Translations under genes and position numbers: made by a program
In this document: piece after piece, positions 51,552-61,777 of the stretch
Layout of the letters: the number at the start of each line of letters is the position of its first letter
How positions within the stretch are numbered: position 1 is the first letter of the stretch
Origin: Neocallimastix lanati (nom. inval.)
Taxonomy: Eukaryota > Neocallimastigomycota > Neocallimastigomycetes > Neocallimastigales > Neocallimastigaceae
Length of the DNA stretch: 64,000 nucleotides
NCBI GenBank assembly: GCA_016946835.1
Contig: JACVTC010000116.1
Span: forward strand, 265,001-329,000
Reading direction: 5' to 3'
The notes under the pieces: model-generated
What the model saw: the letters and a program-made list of their open reading frames with translations, nothing else
What the model was told of the DNA's origin: nothing
Database searches by the model: none

Positions 51552-52133
51552 TATATTAGGTCCATGGAGGATTGATAGAAAAAGAATAGCCTATATCGGG
51601 TGTACTAATTACATAATTGCATTTTTCTGTAATTTTGATAATAATCAATGATTATCCTTTATAAAAAAAAAAAAAAAAATCCTTTCTAAAGTGACTTCTA
51701 ATACCAAGAGAGAAAATTGGAATACTAGAAGACTGTAGAAAGTGAACCTGATGTTTTATATTGTTTTAAACTGGATATACAATAACATTAGAATTGTATA
51801 ATTAATAATATCATGTAGTTTCTACATATTATCATTGTAATGAATCTATTGTATTTTTTATTTTAGTATATATATTTTTCTATAGTATTATTTAAACTCT
51901 CATGAAGCTATTGCTAAATAAAAAATGTAGGAGTTTGATTCAATCCAAAACTTATGTTTAAGACTTTATTTAATGAATGGGAATCTTTTTATTGTCTTTC
52001 ACTAACTAATATTTTATTTACCTTTGTTTATTTAATTTTCATTTTGGTTTATATATGATTACTTTACAGAAAAGTATTACATTAATCAGAGCTTTATTTA
52101 TCGAATAGTATATCATAAACTCAAAAGATAACA

Positions 52134-52164
<31 letters not shown>

Positions 52165-52430
52165 TATTCATTACAACAAAATTCATAAGTTGTATATTTT
52201 ACTTTAATACGTTTCAGTTTCTGCACAAAGAAAAAACTTCATATTATTTTAATTATTTTATTTATATTTATATTTCTTAGTTTTTAGTATTTTAATTATA
52301 TTAGTTTCATTTATATCGATTTATAATTTATAGATCATTTTGGAAAAGATATTTAATTAGGTTTTCACTGTTATGGAACATCTATTGACAACATCTGGTT
52401 GTTTTTTTTCCGTGGTATACACTCATGGAT
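51552..52430 (+). promoter_or_regulatory. LINE copy 2 5' UTR
   Basis: Contains AGGTCCATGGAGG and CCTATATC shared with copy 1, and the 67-nt block 51794-51860 identical to 7024-7090 (reverse complement), with the palindrome ATGTAG-TTT-CTACAT at 51813-51827. The similarity continues patchily to about 52000. Presumably the internal promoter and leader. Confidence 0.78.
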
Positions 52431-55400
52431 CAATGTTAAAATGAAGGAATTTCTTCATTCTAGATGCAATAAAATTTAAGGATAATATTTTGTTATTGAA
52501 AAGAATTACTAATTTCAATAATAATTTCTTCAAGATAGAAGTATACACTCCAAATTTCAACCACGAAAAATTCGAAAAAGTATTTGAAAAAGTAATATCA
52601 GGTGTTAAAATTTCATATTGCAGATGCTCCAAATGGAATCATAAGGTTTCTTTTCAGCATTTAAAACAAAATTTAATATCTAATAGCACATTCATTAATA
52701 CAAACTCAGCAAATCTCAGTTCAATTAATTTAGTAAATGTTATAAATGGCAATCATGATCTTAATGCTCCTAATTTACCTATTCGTATTTCTCAAAATTC
52801 AATTTCGCTTTCTAATACAGAAAAGTTTTCATTTTGTCTTAGTTGGAATACCAAATACCAATGGATGGAATTTTGTAAAAAGAGCTAGTATTAAGAACTT
52901 CAATACTATTTTTAAACCTTTATTCCTATGTTTTCAGGAAATAGGCAATGATACCATGGATGCTAAAAATCCTTTTAAAGTAACATTACCCAACTACAAG
53001 TATTTCCAAAAAATAATGGATTCAAATATGTCAGGTTGCAGAGATTTATATCTTGGATATCATGTCTCATATCATATCAAGTAGTCCTTGAAGATAATTC
53101 CTATACTCATCTTGTTTCTTTAACAACATATAGTGTATGGAATCACTCTAAGTGTTCTGTAGGTAATGTCTATATTCCCACAAAGAAACACTCATTACAA
53201 GTCCGATATACACTCTCTGAAGTTTTCACATTACTTCAGAATCACACTAATCATCCATCTATTCTTCTTGGAGACTTTAACATGAGCACCACTTATTTAC
53301 AAGATAAATTAACCAACAGTAACCTTGGTAATTGGTTTATTCTTCCGATCAATGGTTCACCTATTTCACTGACTAGAGGTAGATATTCACCGGATATTGA
53401 ACATGTCTTAGTCAACTCAAGTATGCTGGATAAAATATCAAATGCTTATTTTGTTGATTATCCTTCTGTATCAGATCATAAACCACTCGTGGTTTATTGC
53501 AAGAAAACTAACATAGATGATTTATTTTTGTTACCAAGAAAAAAAAATATGTTAGATGAGATAGGTATAAATGTCTTGAACTTAAGAAAGAAAATTGTGA
53601 TCATAATAAATTTGAGATTCTTAGTAAAAAAATAGGAAATGAAGAACTTTCAGCAGATAGTATAGTTGAAAAGTTCATCAACACTACTTATTCCATTGCT
53701 AAGAATTTATCGATTACATCTTCAACAGAAATCAGAAAATCGATGTTTAGAATGTCTCGCAAAATCTATTGTCTTCAAAAGGTAAAACATATTAAATATA
53801 AACAAATTAAGCCTTATAAATCTGCAAATGATTTCAATGAATTTACTAAAATCGTTGACTCGTATAATAATCTATGTAAATCAATTCATAAAAAATGTAC
53901 TGAATTAAGGAAAAAAAAAGGATATTTATATTGGATTAAAATTGGATGTTCGTTAACAATTAAAAATGCTAGTAGGAGAGCATAGAAATGGGTAAAAAAG
54001 AATGCAAAAATAAATAATCAATCTTACACGGTCTCATCATCCTATTAAAAACAATAACAATAAACTAGTTTCTTCTACAGATAGAAAATTAAATACTATG
54101 CATTCTTATTATAAATTCCTAGGGTCGGATTCTTCAGGTCATTAGCCTAAAGATTTCTGGAAAGATTTTTGATACTCTTAGGAATCTGGGAAATCCTAGG
54201 CAACAAGATTGGGAAATTAACCAAGATATTATCGATGAAGAAATTATCTAGGCAATCTCTTCTACTCTTAACTTTAAAGCTTATGATCCTGATGGTATTC
54301 CAATGGAATTCTTCAAAGCTTTGATTCCTAGTAAAGATGATTCAGAAGAATCTAGTGAAAAAAATAAAAGCCTTAATCAATCGTATTTGGAATGGTGATT
54401 TTTCAAAATCATGGAATAACACATCGATAATTTCTATTCATAAAAAGGACGATCCATCAGATTGTAATTACTATCGTGGCATCTCTCTTATCAATAATGG
54501 GTTAAAAAAAATTATATCAAAAATCATAACTAAAAGAATCTCTAAATATGGAATTGATGAAGGATTTATAAGACCTGAATAATATGGATTTCTTAATTGA
54601 GAAGAACGTATAAGTCTTTACACTACATTAAGAATTATATGTCAGAGACGAAAATTTGAAAATAAAGTTACTTTCCATGCTTTTTTGGGCCATAAAAAAT
54701 CGTATGACTCAATTCCCATATATAATGTATTAATGAAGATTCATCACTTAGGTATTATTAGAGGTAAGTACTATAAATTTCTTGAAAACTTAAACTTTTT
54801 TTTTTCCAAGGCTTGTGTAAAAGTTGATAGACAAATTATCAGAACTATTTAGTATTAAAAAAGGAGTTCATCAAAGTCGTCCCCTATCAATTTGTATTTA
54901 ACTTATTCATTAATGATATTTTTAATTATTGTAATAAATATGGAATCTCTGTTAGTGATTAACATTGTTATGGAGGTCTTTTTGCAGATGACATTGTGTT
55001 ATGTACTCCAACAAGATCTCAACTAAAGAAATTGTTAAAATTTACAAGTAAATGAGCTAAAAATAATAAAATGCAATTTAGTATCAATAAATGTGCTAGT
55101 TTAGTAGTACGAGGGGAAGTTTCAAGATTTCTTAATAACAGTAACCCTACCCTTTATCTTTCAAGTCAAGAGTTACCTAAAACGAATTGCTATACCCACT
55201 TAAGTTTACCGTTTTCAAATGATTTAGAATTAAAATCGATCATACAGAGAATGAATAATAAAGTTAGAAAAGCGCTTTATCCCATTAAAGGATTTCTTAA
55301 AAATCTACATATTCCTATCCCTTATAAATGAATGTTATTTTCAGTTATAGTAATCGGGCAAGTTTCATATTATGTAGAGATCATATCACGTAGTAGATGT

Positions 55401-56040
55401 CATGCATAGGATAAAGAAAGTAAAATTTTAGCAAACAAATTAAATAAATTTCCCTCAAAAAATGCAAATTGCGTACCTTTTACTGAAATAGAGATATGAC
55501 AGAAAAATTAATCAAGACTAAGGCCTATAAGAAATATAAATTTGAGAAAACTAGAAACTACCTAAAGCTTAACTTCAAGTATCCTGAATTTAGCATTGGC
55601 TTACAATGGATACTTCGTGCCAGATAGTAGGTATAAATTTGATGTTCATATTGCCAAAACACGCAAAAATGATTGAAGACGACTATCCATAAAAGTGTCG
55701 TTATTGTTATAGAAAAAATAGTAATCCTCGATTGCTACATTGGTTTTCTAAATGTTATCTTTTCTGCGAATTTCAAATGAAATATTTTAAGGATATAGAA
55801 GTTCTTTATGAAAAATTTTTTATAATTTCTAAATATTGTCCAATATTAAATAGTAATGTTAACACTACTTATGAATAATGTAGAATCAAATACAAATTCT
55901 AATGGTAGTAACGAAGCTTATTATATTAATAATAATACCTGTAGGAATAATATTGTTCATAATAGTAGTATCAGTGATAGAGAAAATAAGAATATTAATA
56001 TTAGTGATAGTGAAAATGTGAAAATAACAGTATCATGACT
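52431..56040 (+). pseudogene. LINE copy 2 pol pseudogene (EN, RT, zinc motif)
   Basis: Pieces in several frames follow the order of copy 1: N-terminal basic region; Cys-Leu-Ser-Trp-Asn (52840) with a frameshift just after; Phe-Gln-Glu-Ile-Gly (52937); Gly-Asn-Val-Tyr-Ile-Pro; Leu-Gly-Asp-Phe-Asn-Met (53270); Thr-Arg-Gly-Arg at the site of the copy 1 stop; Ser-Asp-His-Lys-Pro-Leu (53474); Asp-Pro-Asp-Gly-Ile-Pro (54285); Tyr-Tyr-Arg-Gly-Ile-Ser-Leu (54470); Leu-Phe-Ala-Asp-Asp-Ile-Val-Leu (54980); a zinc motif Cys-Arg-Tyr-Cys ... His-Trp ... Cys (55695-55760); then an Asn/Ser linker. More than ten stops or shifts make it non-functional. Confidence 0.88.
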
Positions 56041-56084
56041 AATAATGTAATGAATAGTCTATTTGTAATTAACTTTACGGACTA

Positions 56085-56150
56085 TCTAATTAATGATATA
56101 GCAGTCGTTAATAACTCTCTAATTAATGATATAGCAGTCGTTAATAACTC
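56085..56150. repeat. Perfect 33-bp tandem duplication in LINE copy 2 3' UTR
   Basis: Two identical 33-bp units (56085-56117, 56118-56150) beginning TCTAATTAATG and containing GCAGTCG. Confidence 0.93.
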
Positions 56151-56268
56151 TCTTAAGTTACTTTGTGAATGATATAATAAATTAAAATATTTCTCCTCCA
56201 AATAAATCAATGTTAAACTGTTATGAAAAATAAATAAATAAATAAATAAAAAAAAAAAAAAAAAAAAA

Positions 56269-56274
56269 ATTCAA
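56269..56274. repeat. Possible target-site duplication, LINE copy 2 (3')
   Basis: ATTCAA after the poly(A) tail, as at 51472-51477. Confidence 0.5.
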
Positions 56275-57265
56275 TAACTAGTTCTTCATGATCATCATAT
56301 ACAAATTATTGTTCCTCAATCAATAAAATCTATAAAAATTAAATTTAATAATAATATTTTCCTTAATTTGAAAGAGAACTCAATTGACATATTGTATTAT
56401 CAATATATATAAATATATACTATTTAATTCTTTTTTTTTTCATATATTGCTATTTCAATGTTATATCTAATTCTTCTTTTTTTTCATATATTGCTATTTC
56501 AATGTTATATCTATGATATATTTATTTATTTAAATAGTATTAATATTTATATTAAATAATAATAATAATAATAATAATAATAGTAATAAAAAATTTTAAT
56601 TCATTATTAATAAAATAAAAAAGTATATGTAATGTAAATAAAAATATTTAATTCATTATTAATAAATAAAAAAAAAATAGTAATAATTAATAATTATAAT
56701 ATTTTATTTTTAAATAAAAATTATTAAAATATTAACAAAAAAAAAAATTAAAATACCAAAAAATTATTTATGATACCTTTTTTAACTTTATATTATGATA
56801 GAAAATTTTGAATAGATAACTAAATACTTAAATATATAATTTTTAAAATTCATTAAAATATATTTTTCTGTCATTTTTAAATATTACATAATATTTTTAA
56901 TGGTGCATATTTATAAAGTAAAAATATATATATTTTTTGTATTTTATATTTTTCAGTACTATTTAAGAGTGTATTTTCAACTACTATTATGATTATATGA
57001 TTAGTTTATATGTTGATTAATGTGTTAATTTTACACATATTATATAGAATAAAAACCCTATGTTATATAAAATACTCTTTTGAGCCTATATATTATACAT
57101 ATACCTCATACTAAGTTTTTTTTACATACAGCATTGTGTTTTTCACATATAAAAAATATATAGTTATGTATAATATAAAAACATGATCAAAATATATAGT
57201 TTTATGTAGAGTAATCATATAATAATGAAATATTACACAAAGTAATTTTTATACTAAATTTAATA

Positions 57266-57305
<40 letters not shown>

Positions 57306-57759
57306 CATTCTTGAAATACATATATTAATTTGATATCCTATTTAATTCAAATACAAAAATCACTCTATGTACTATAAGTCTGGAAACCCTGTATATAAAA
57401 AAAAAAAAAAAAAGAAGGTTCTCAATTTAAAAATTATTATATATTATAATTATAAATTATTAATAGCTAAAATGAAAAAGCACAAAGCTCTTAATCCATT
57501 TAATATGTTGATACCATATTGTTAATATTTTAAGTTACGGAGTTTATGACACTTCATCTTCTTCTTCAAAATATAAAGATAAACATGAATGGCATAAAAA
57601 AAAGTGTAAATCAAAAAAAATGAATAAAATATATAAATAAAAAAATACATAAAAAACATGAAGAAAAACATAAATAAAATATAAAGCAAATTAAGTAGCT
57701 GATAGCTAATAGAATTATTAATTAATTATCATTATTATTAAATACAGGAAAAAAAACTT
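56275..57759. other. AT-rich spacer
   Basis: Contains a tandem duplication (56427-56513) and a poly(A) run 57267-57303. No gene seen. Confidence 0.55.
56427..56513. repeat. 43/44-bp tandem duplication
   Basis: Two copies of ATTC-T(n)-CATATATTGC-TATTTCAATG-TTATATCTA, differing only in the T run. Confidence 0.9.
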
Positions 57760-58410
57760 TTTTGTCGTACAATCTGATAGTATACACTGTTTGACGTACA
57801 GCTTACCTAATGGTGTTATGCCACGCGTGTACCACAATTACTAAATTTAATATAAAATATAGCAGTTCAGAACCTACTAGTCCAATTACTATGTAGGATA
57901 AACTTAATCTGATAATCTATATACAAAATAAAAAAATTTAAATGTATTTAATATTATTTTTATTAACTAATAAAAAATAGCTAAAATAACAATACTTTAA
58001 AAGTATATTCGGATTCTTTTTAAAGGAAATATCAGTATCAACAATAAGAAAAATGAAAAAAAAAATTTTTTTTTATATGACAAAGTTGGCCAAAGTATAA
58101 TACTTTACATAATATAGTGCCTTATAACTAGCACAAAAGAAAAATAAAAAAAAAAAAAAAATTAAATCTTATAGCTTCGGTGCTATAAGCTCTGTATTCG
58201 CCAGTGCTTTGGTTGTAACTGTACCTTCCGAGTTGTTGAATTTGGAAGGATAATTCAGCGATTTTTACTGAGTCATTGATACGTTTTTACTGTCCACCAT
58301 AGTCTATAACCAAACTAATCTCCAAGTTAACCAATACTCAATAACTTACTATGACTATAGCTAACTTGTTGTATGAGAATACACTGTATATATGAAATCT
58401 ATCCACTCCT
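57760..58410 (-). pseudogene. Relic of an unidentified gene, non-host codon use
   Basis: On the minus strand, about 58150-58410 reads in one frame, with two stops, through Leu-Val-Ile-Asp-Tyr-Gly-Gly-Gln, Ile-Ala-Glu-Leu-Ser-Phe-Gln-Ile-Gln-Gln-Leu and Gly-Arg-Tyr-Ser-Tyr-Asn. A second piece near 57765-57840 reads Thr-Arg-Gly-Ile-Thr-Pro-Leu-Gly-Lys-Leu. Codons ending in C or G (ATC, CTC, TAC, AAC, AGC, GGC, ACC) are far commoner than in neighbouring host genes. I do not recognise the family; a transposon, captured virus gene or horizontally acquired gene are all possible. Most of the gene is missing. Confidence 0.5.
58168..58189. repeat. 8-bp hairpin with TTCGGT loop
   Basis: CTTATAGC and GCTATAAG around TTCGGT. 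It lies within the relic's coding sense, so it is probably coincidental. Confidence 0.6.
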
Positions 58411-58899
58411 TGTTATAATTTACAATTTTTTTTTTTTTTAGAATCTTTTCTACTCTTTTTTTTTTTCTATAACAAACAAGCATCATGGGTTAATCAAAGG
58501 ATTAACGACTTACTTGTTTATTAATAAAAAAAAATTATAAATTTTAATTTTATATTATTTACTATTACTTCTATTTAATTCTCCGATATCTCCACAATAT
58601 AAATGTTAAGGTTCAGAGAATAAGAAAAAAGATAAATTAATAACAAAAAATTTTATTAAAGAGAAATGAATTCTTATTAATATTTTTTATTTTTATTTTT
58701 ATTATATTTAATTCTTTAAATGTTTTCTTATTGTTCAATTGTTTTTTTTTAAAAAAATATATTTAACAAAATTACAAGTATTCATACTTTTTTGAAGAAT
58801 AAAAGATTTTCTATTATTTTTATTATTAATTTTTAGATATTTTTTTTTCCTTTATTATTTATAATTATATAAGAAAATTTCAAAATAATTAAATATTTT
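58411..58899. other. AT-rich spacer
   Basis: Mixed A/T sequence; a short palindromic word pair near 58480-58520 (ATGGGTTAATC / GGATTAACGAC). No gene seen. Confidence 0.45.
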
Positions 58900-59460
58900 T
58901 CATTTATAAAATTTAAATGTCCTAAATATAATGTAATTAAATCTAAAATAACAAGAAATATAAATAAACAAGTACCACCTGATGTAACAAAGTTTGATGA
59001 ATTTCCTAATGAATCAAAGTATCATAAATCAGTAAGAAATGAGAATTATATGTTACTCAAAAATCCTAATTTAATAATCTTCCAATCCCCATTCCAAACA
59101 AAATTATTTATGAAATATAGTGAAATATATATATATGGTGATGATACTTTTTATATTGCACCTAAATTTAGTTATCAAATGTTCATTACTAGAGTATACG
59201 TTAAAGATCTACATTATTTATATACTAATTCTTTTTAAATATTAAAAAAAAAAAAAAGGAACAAGCTACTTATATAACATTATTTTAAGATATGTATATA
59301 AAAAAAAAAAAAAAAAAGATGCTAATAAATATAGTAATAATACTATAATTATTCCAAAAAAAATTTTTTCATTGTGATATTGAAATAAGCTCATATAATA
59401 CAGCAGAAAAAAAAATATCACAAAATATAAATATTAAATATATTTATCACGATTAATGAA
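58900..59460 (+). pseudogene. MULE-type transposase fragment
   Basis: From about 58912 a frame reads Lys-Cys-Pro-Lys-Tyr-Asn (end of a FLYWCH-like zinc region), Phe-Pro-Asn-Glu-Ser-Lys-Tyr, Ile-Phe-Gln-Ser-Pro-Phe-Gln and Gly-Asp-Asp-Thr-Phe-Tyr-Ile-Ala-Pro-Lys, equal to the Asp-Gly-Thr-Phe catalytic start of MULE transposases, and ends at TAA 59236-59238. Beyond a poly(A) run the sense continues in other frames (Glu-Gln-Ala-Thr-Tyr; Phe-His-Cys-Asp-Ile-Glu near 59365). No terminal inverted repeats recognised. The catalytic first Asp sits in Gly-Asp-Asp-Thr instead of Asp-Gly-Thr, and the remainder of the domain is lost. Confidence 0.68.
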
Positions 59461-60372
59461 CATTAAAGTTTAAAACAAAAAAATGAATTATATTATAATG
59501 AAGTATAATATAGTAATGTATATATTAATTATATAGTATGTCATTAAATTTATGAATACCATAAAACAAATTTTCTATTAAATATTTTTATTTTTATATT
59601 TTTATTAATAAATTTTATATCTACGTCATTAATTTTATGAATGGTTTAAAATTAAAAATATGGTTAAAAAAAATTTTTTTTTTTTGTTGTATTGAAGTAT
59701 TCTATTAATATTCTATTAATATTTTATTTTTGAAGAATATTTTTATATATTTAATTTAAAAAATAATTATAATTTTAATATAAATATAAAGATTTTTTTT
59801 TTAAAAAAAAAAAAATTTTTAATAATATTTAAAGAGTATTTATATATATATATATTAAGAATATTTAAAGAATTTTTTTATTTTTTTTTATATCATAAGA
59901 ATATTTAAAGAATATTTTTTTATATCATTAAAAATATTTAAAGAATTTTCTTTTATATATATATATTTTTTTTAAGATATATAAACGTTTATACTTTTAA
60001 AAATTTTTTTTTCTTTTTTTTTTGCTATTTTAAATACTATTGTAGATTAATAGAATATTTTATATTTCTTAAATATATATGTATTATGAAAATTTCAAAA
60101 ATATTTTATTCTTAAAGAAAATATTTTTTATAAAAAAAAAAAAAATATAGAAAAAAATAATACCAAAAAAAAAAAAAAAAAAAAAAAAAAACATTAACCT
60201 TAATTTAACATTATTTATTAATATTATTTATTTTTTAGTTTATTTAATAAAATTTTGAAATGCCACACGGTTTTTATAATTATACTTTAAATTTTATGAA
60301 GTGAATTAATTGATATCATTAAACTTCATTAATAACCAACAATAATAAACAAAAAAAACAAACAATCAAAAT

Positions 60373-60412
<40 letters not shown>

Positions 60413-60756
60413 GTAAAAATTTAAGATTAATATAATGAATTATAAATATTAATCATGGTTAAGATAAAATCATAGCTATGAATTATATAATACTTAGTAA
60501 AATAAGAAAATATAATAATAATTTTATTTATATATGGATATATAGATTTATATATTAATATTTTATAATTTATGATTTTTACAATATTCTTTTAATAAAA
60601 ATTTTAATCTTATTGCATTTTTTTTTTTTTATTCTTTTTTATTTTACTATTCGTTTTAATTAAAGATTAGTAAAAATGTAAATAATTTACAACATAAATG
60701 ATTATAAAGTCTTAATAATTTATTTATATATTATAAATTTTGTATATGTCAATGTA

Positions 60757-60794
<38 letters not shown>

Positions 60795-61204
60795 TAAGTA
60801 TAATTCTTATACAGTTAATAACTAAAAAAAAAAAAATTAAACTAATTATACTAATGCTAAGAGAAAAAAAAATAGAAAATTCCAAAAATAATAATATCAA
60901 ATATTAGTGAATTATTAAATATATATATAAATAATAGATTTTTTTTTTGTTTATATACATATATTTATAGATAATAATAATATATAATATATAATAAATT
61001 AATATGTTTTAACAAAACTTATTAGAAGTTCTAATAATATTTATAAATATCATTAATATACATAGTAACAGTATAAATATATTTTTATAGTTAAAAAAAA
61101 AAAAAAAAAAAAACATTAAATATGTAAAAAATTTTTGATAAATATTTTACTTAATCTATTTGTATAAATTTTTTTTTATTTATATTTTATTTATTAACTT
61201 TTTT
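59461..61204. other. AT desert
   Basis: Poly(A) 60167-60191 and 60759-60790, AAT microsatellite 60375-60410. No gene seen. Confidence 0.6.
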
Positions 61205-61237
61205 TTTATTAAATTAAAATTAGGACTTTTTTAATTT

Positions 61238-61241
<4 letters not shown>
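61205..61241. repeat. 37-bp target-site duplication, left
   Basis: Matches 61741-61777 with one mismatch; includes AGGACTTTTTTAATTTTATT. It abuts poly(T) 61241-61278. Confidence 0.88.
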
Positions 61242-61281
<40 letters not shown>

Positions 61282-61740
61282 CTATCCCTTGTAGGTCTTG
61301 ATCATATCATCCCAGCCACAACAGACAACTAATATCAGACAAACTTTATATCGGGTGTATCAGGATACAACAAAGTGCTCCCATGCCATACCATTTCGGC
61401 GTCGACGCTCTCAGTCACGGATTACAGAACCACAAGATTTGAAGATGATGGATACGGCAAGCCACAACTACATACACTATAACATTATTATTTATTTACT
61501 ACATTACCTTTCTCCAAATTAGGAAATCTATCCTAACACGTGATGAACACGCAGATACATTAACTAATGAGGATTTACAATACGCAGGAATCACCCCGCT
61601 TCAGGCAATGTATACGTACAACTGAGAAGCACGATCATAGTGTAGACGATGACTTGTTCGATTTAGGGTTAGGCTGTCAAATGGATTATAATGGGTAGTA
61701 AGGTGGAATCGAACTCCGGACTATTGACCTCAGGGTTAAT
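61242..61740 (-). mobile_element. SINE-like retroposon (poly(A)-tailed, tRNA-like B box)
   Basis: A 462-bp GC-richer body plus a poly(A) tail (poly(T) 61241-61278) lies between 37-bp direct repeats, the structure left by LINE-driven retroposition of a minus-strand RNA. Near its 5' end the minus strand has GGAGTTCGATTCC (around 61703-61716), matching the RNA polymerase III B box (GTTCGANNC); no A box is obvious, so it may be 5'-truncated or a tRNA 3' half. Its tail junction reads ATAGTCT then A(n), like CTAGTCT in LINE copy 1. Unexpectedly the longest coding-like frames are on the + strand (for example Thr-Arg-Asp-Glu-His-Ala-Asp-Thr-Leu near 61535-61560), antisense to the tail. Confidence 0.7.
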
Positions 61741-61777
61741 TTTATTAAATTAAAATAAGGACTTTTTTAATTTTATT
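61741..61777. repeat. 37-bp target-site duplication, right
   Basis: Second copy of 61205-61241; one T/A difference. Confidence 0.88.

Larger units (their letters stand above)
51478..56268 (+). mobile_element. Full-length but decayed LINE, copy 2
   Basis: A + strand relative of copy 1: 5' hairpin (51478-51551), 5' UTR aligned to that of copy 1 (51555 to about 52430), pol pseudogene (about 52430-56040), 3' UTR with a 33-bp tandem duplication and a poly(A) tail (56248-56268). Possible target-site duplication ATTCAA at both ends. Protein identity to copy 1 in RT looks like 50-60% by eye, and the 3' UTRs are unrelated, so the two are different subfamilies. Confidence 0.9.

Noticed and set aside
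61700-61740. A complete tRNA gene
   Set aside because: Only the B-box region matches; the T stem pairs over just 3 bp, and no acceptor stem or A box can be formed.
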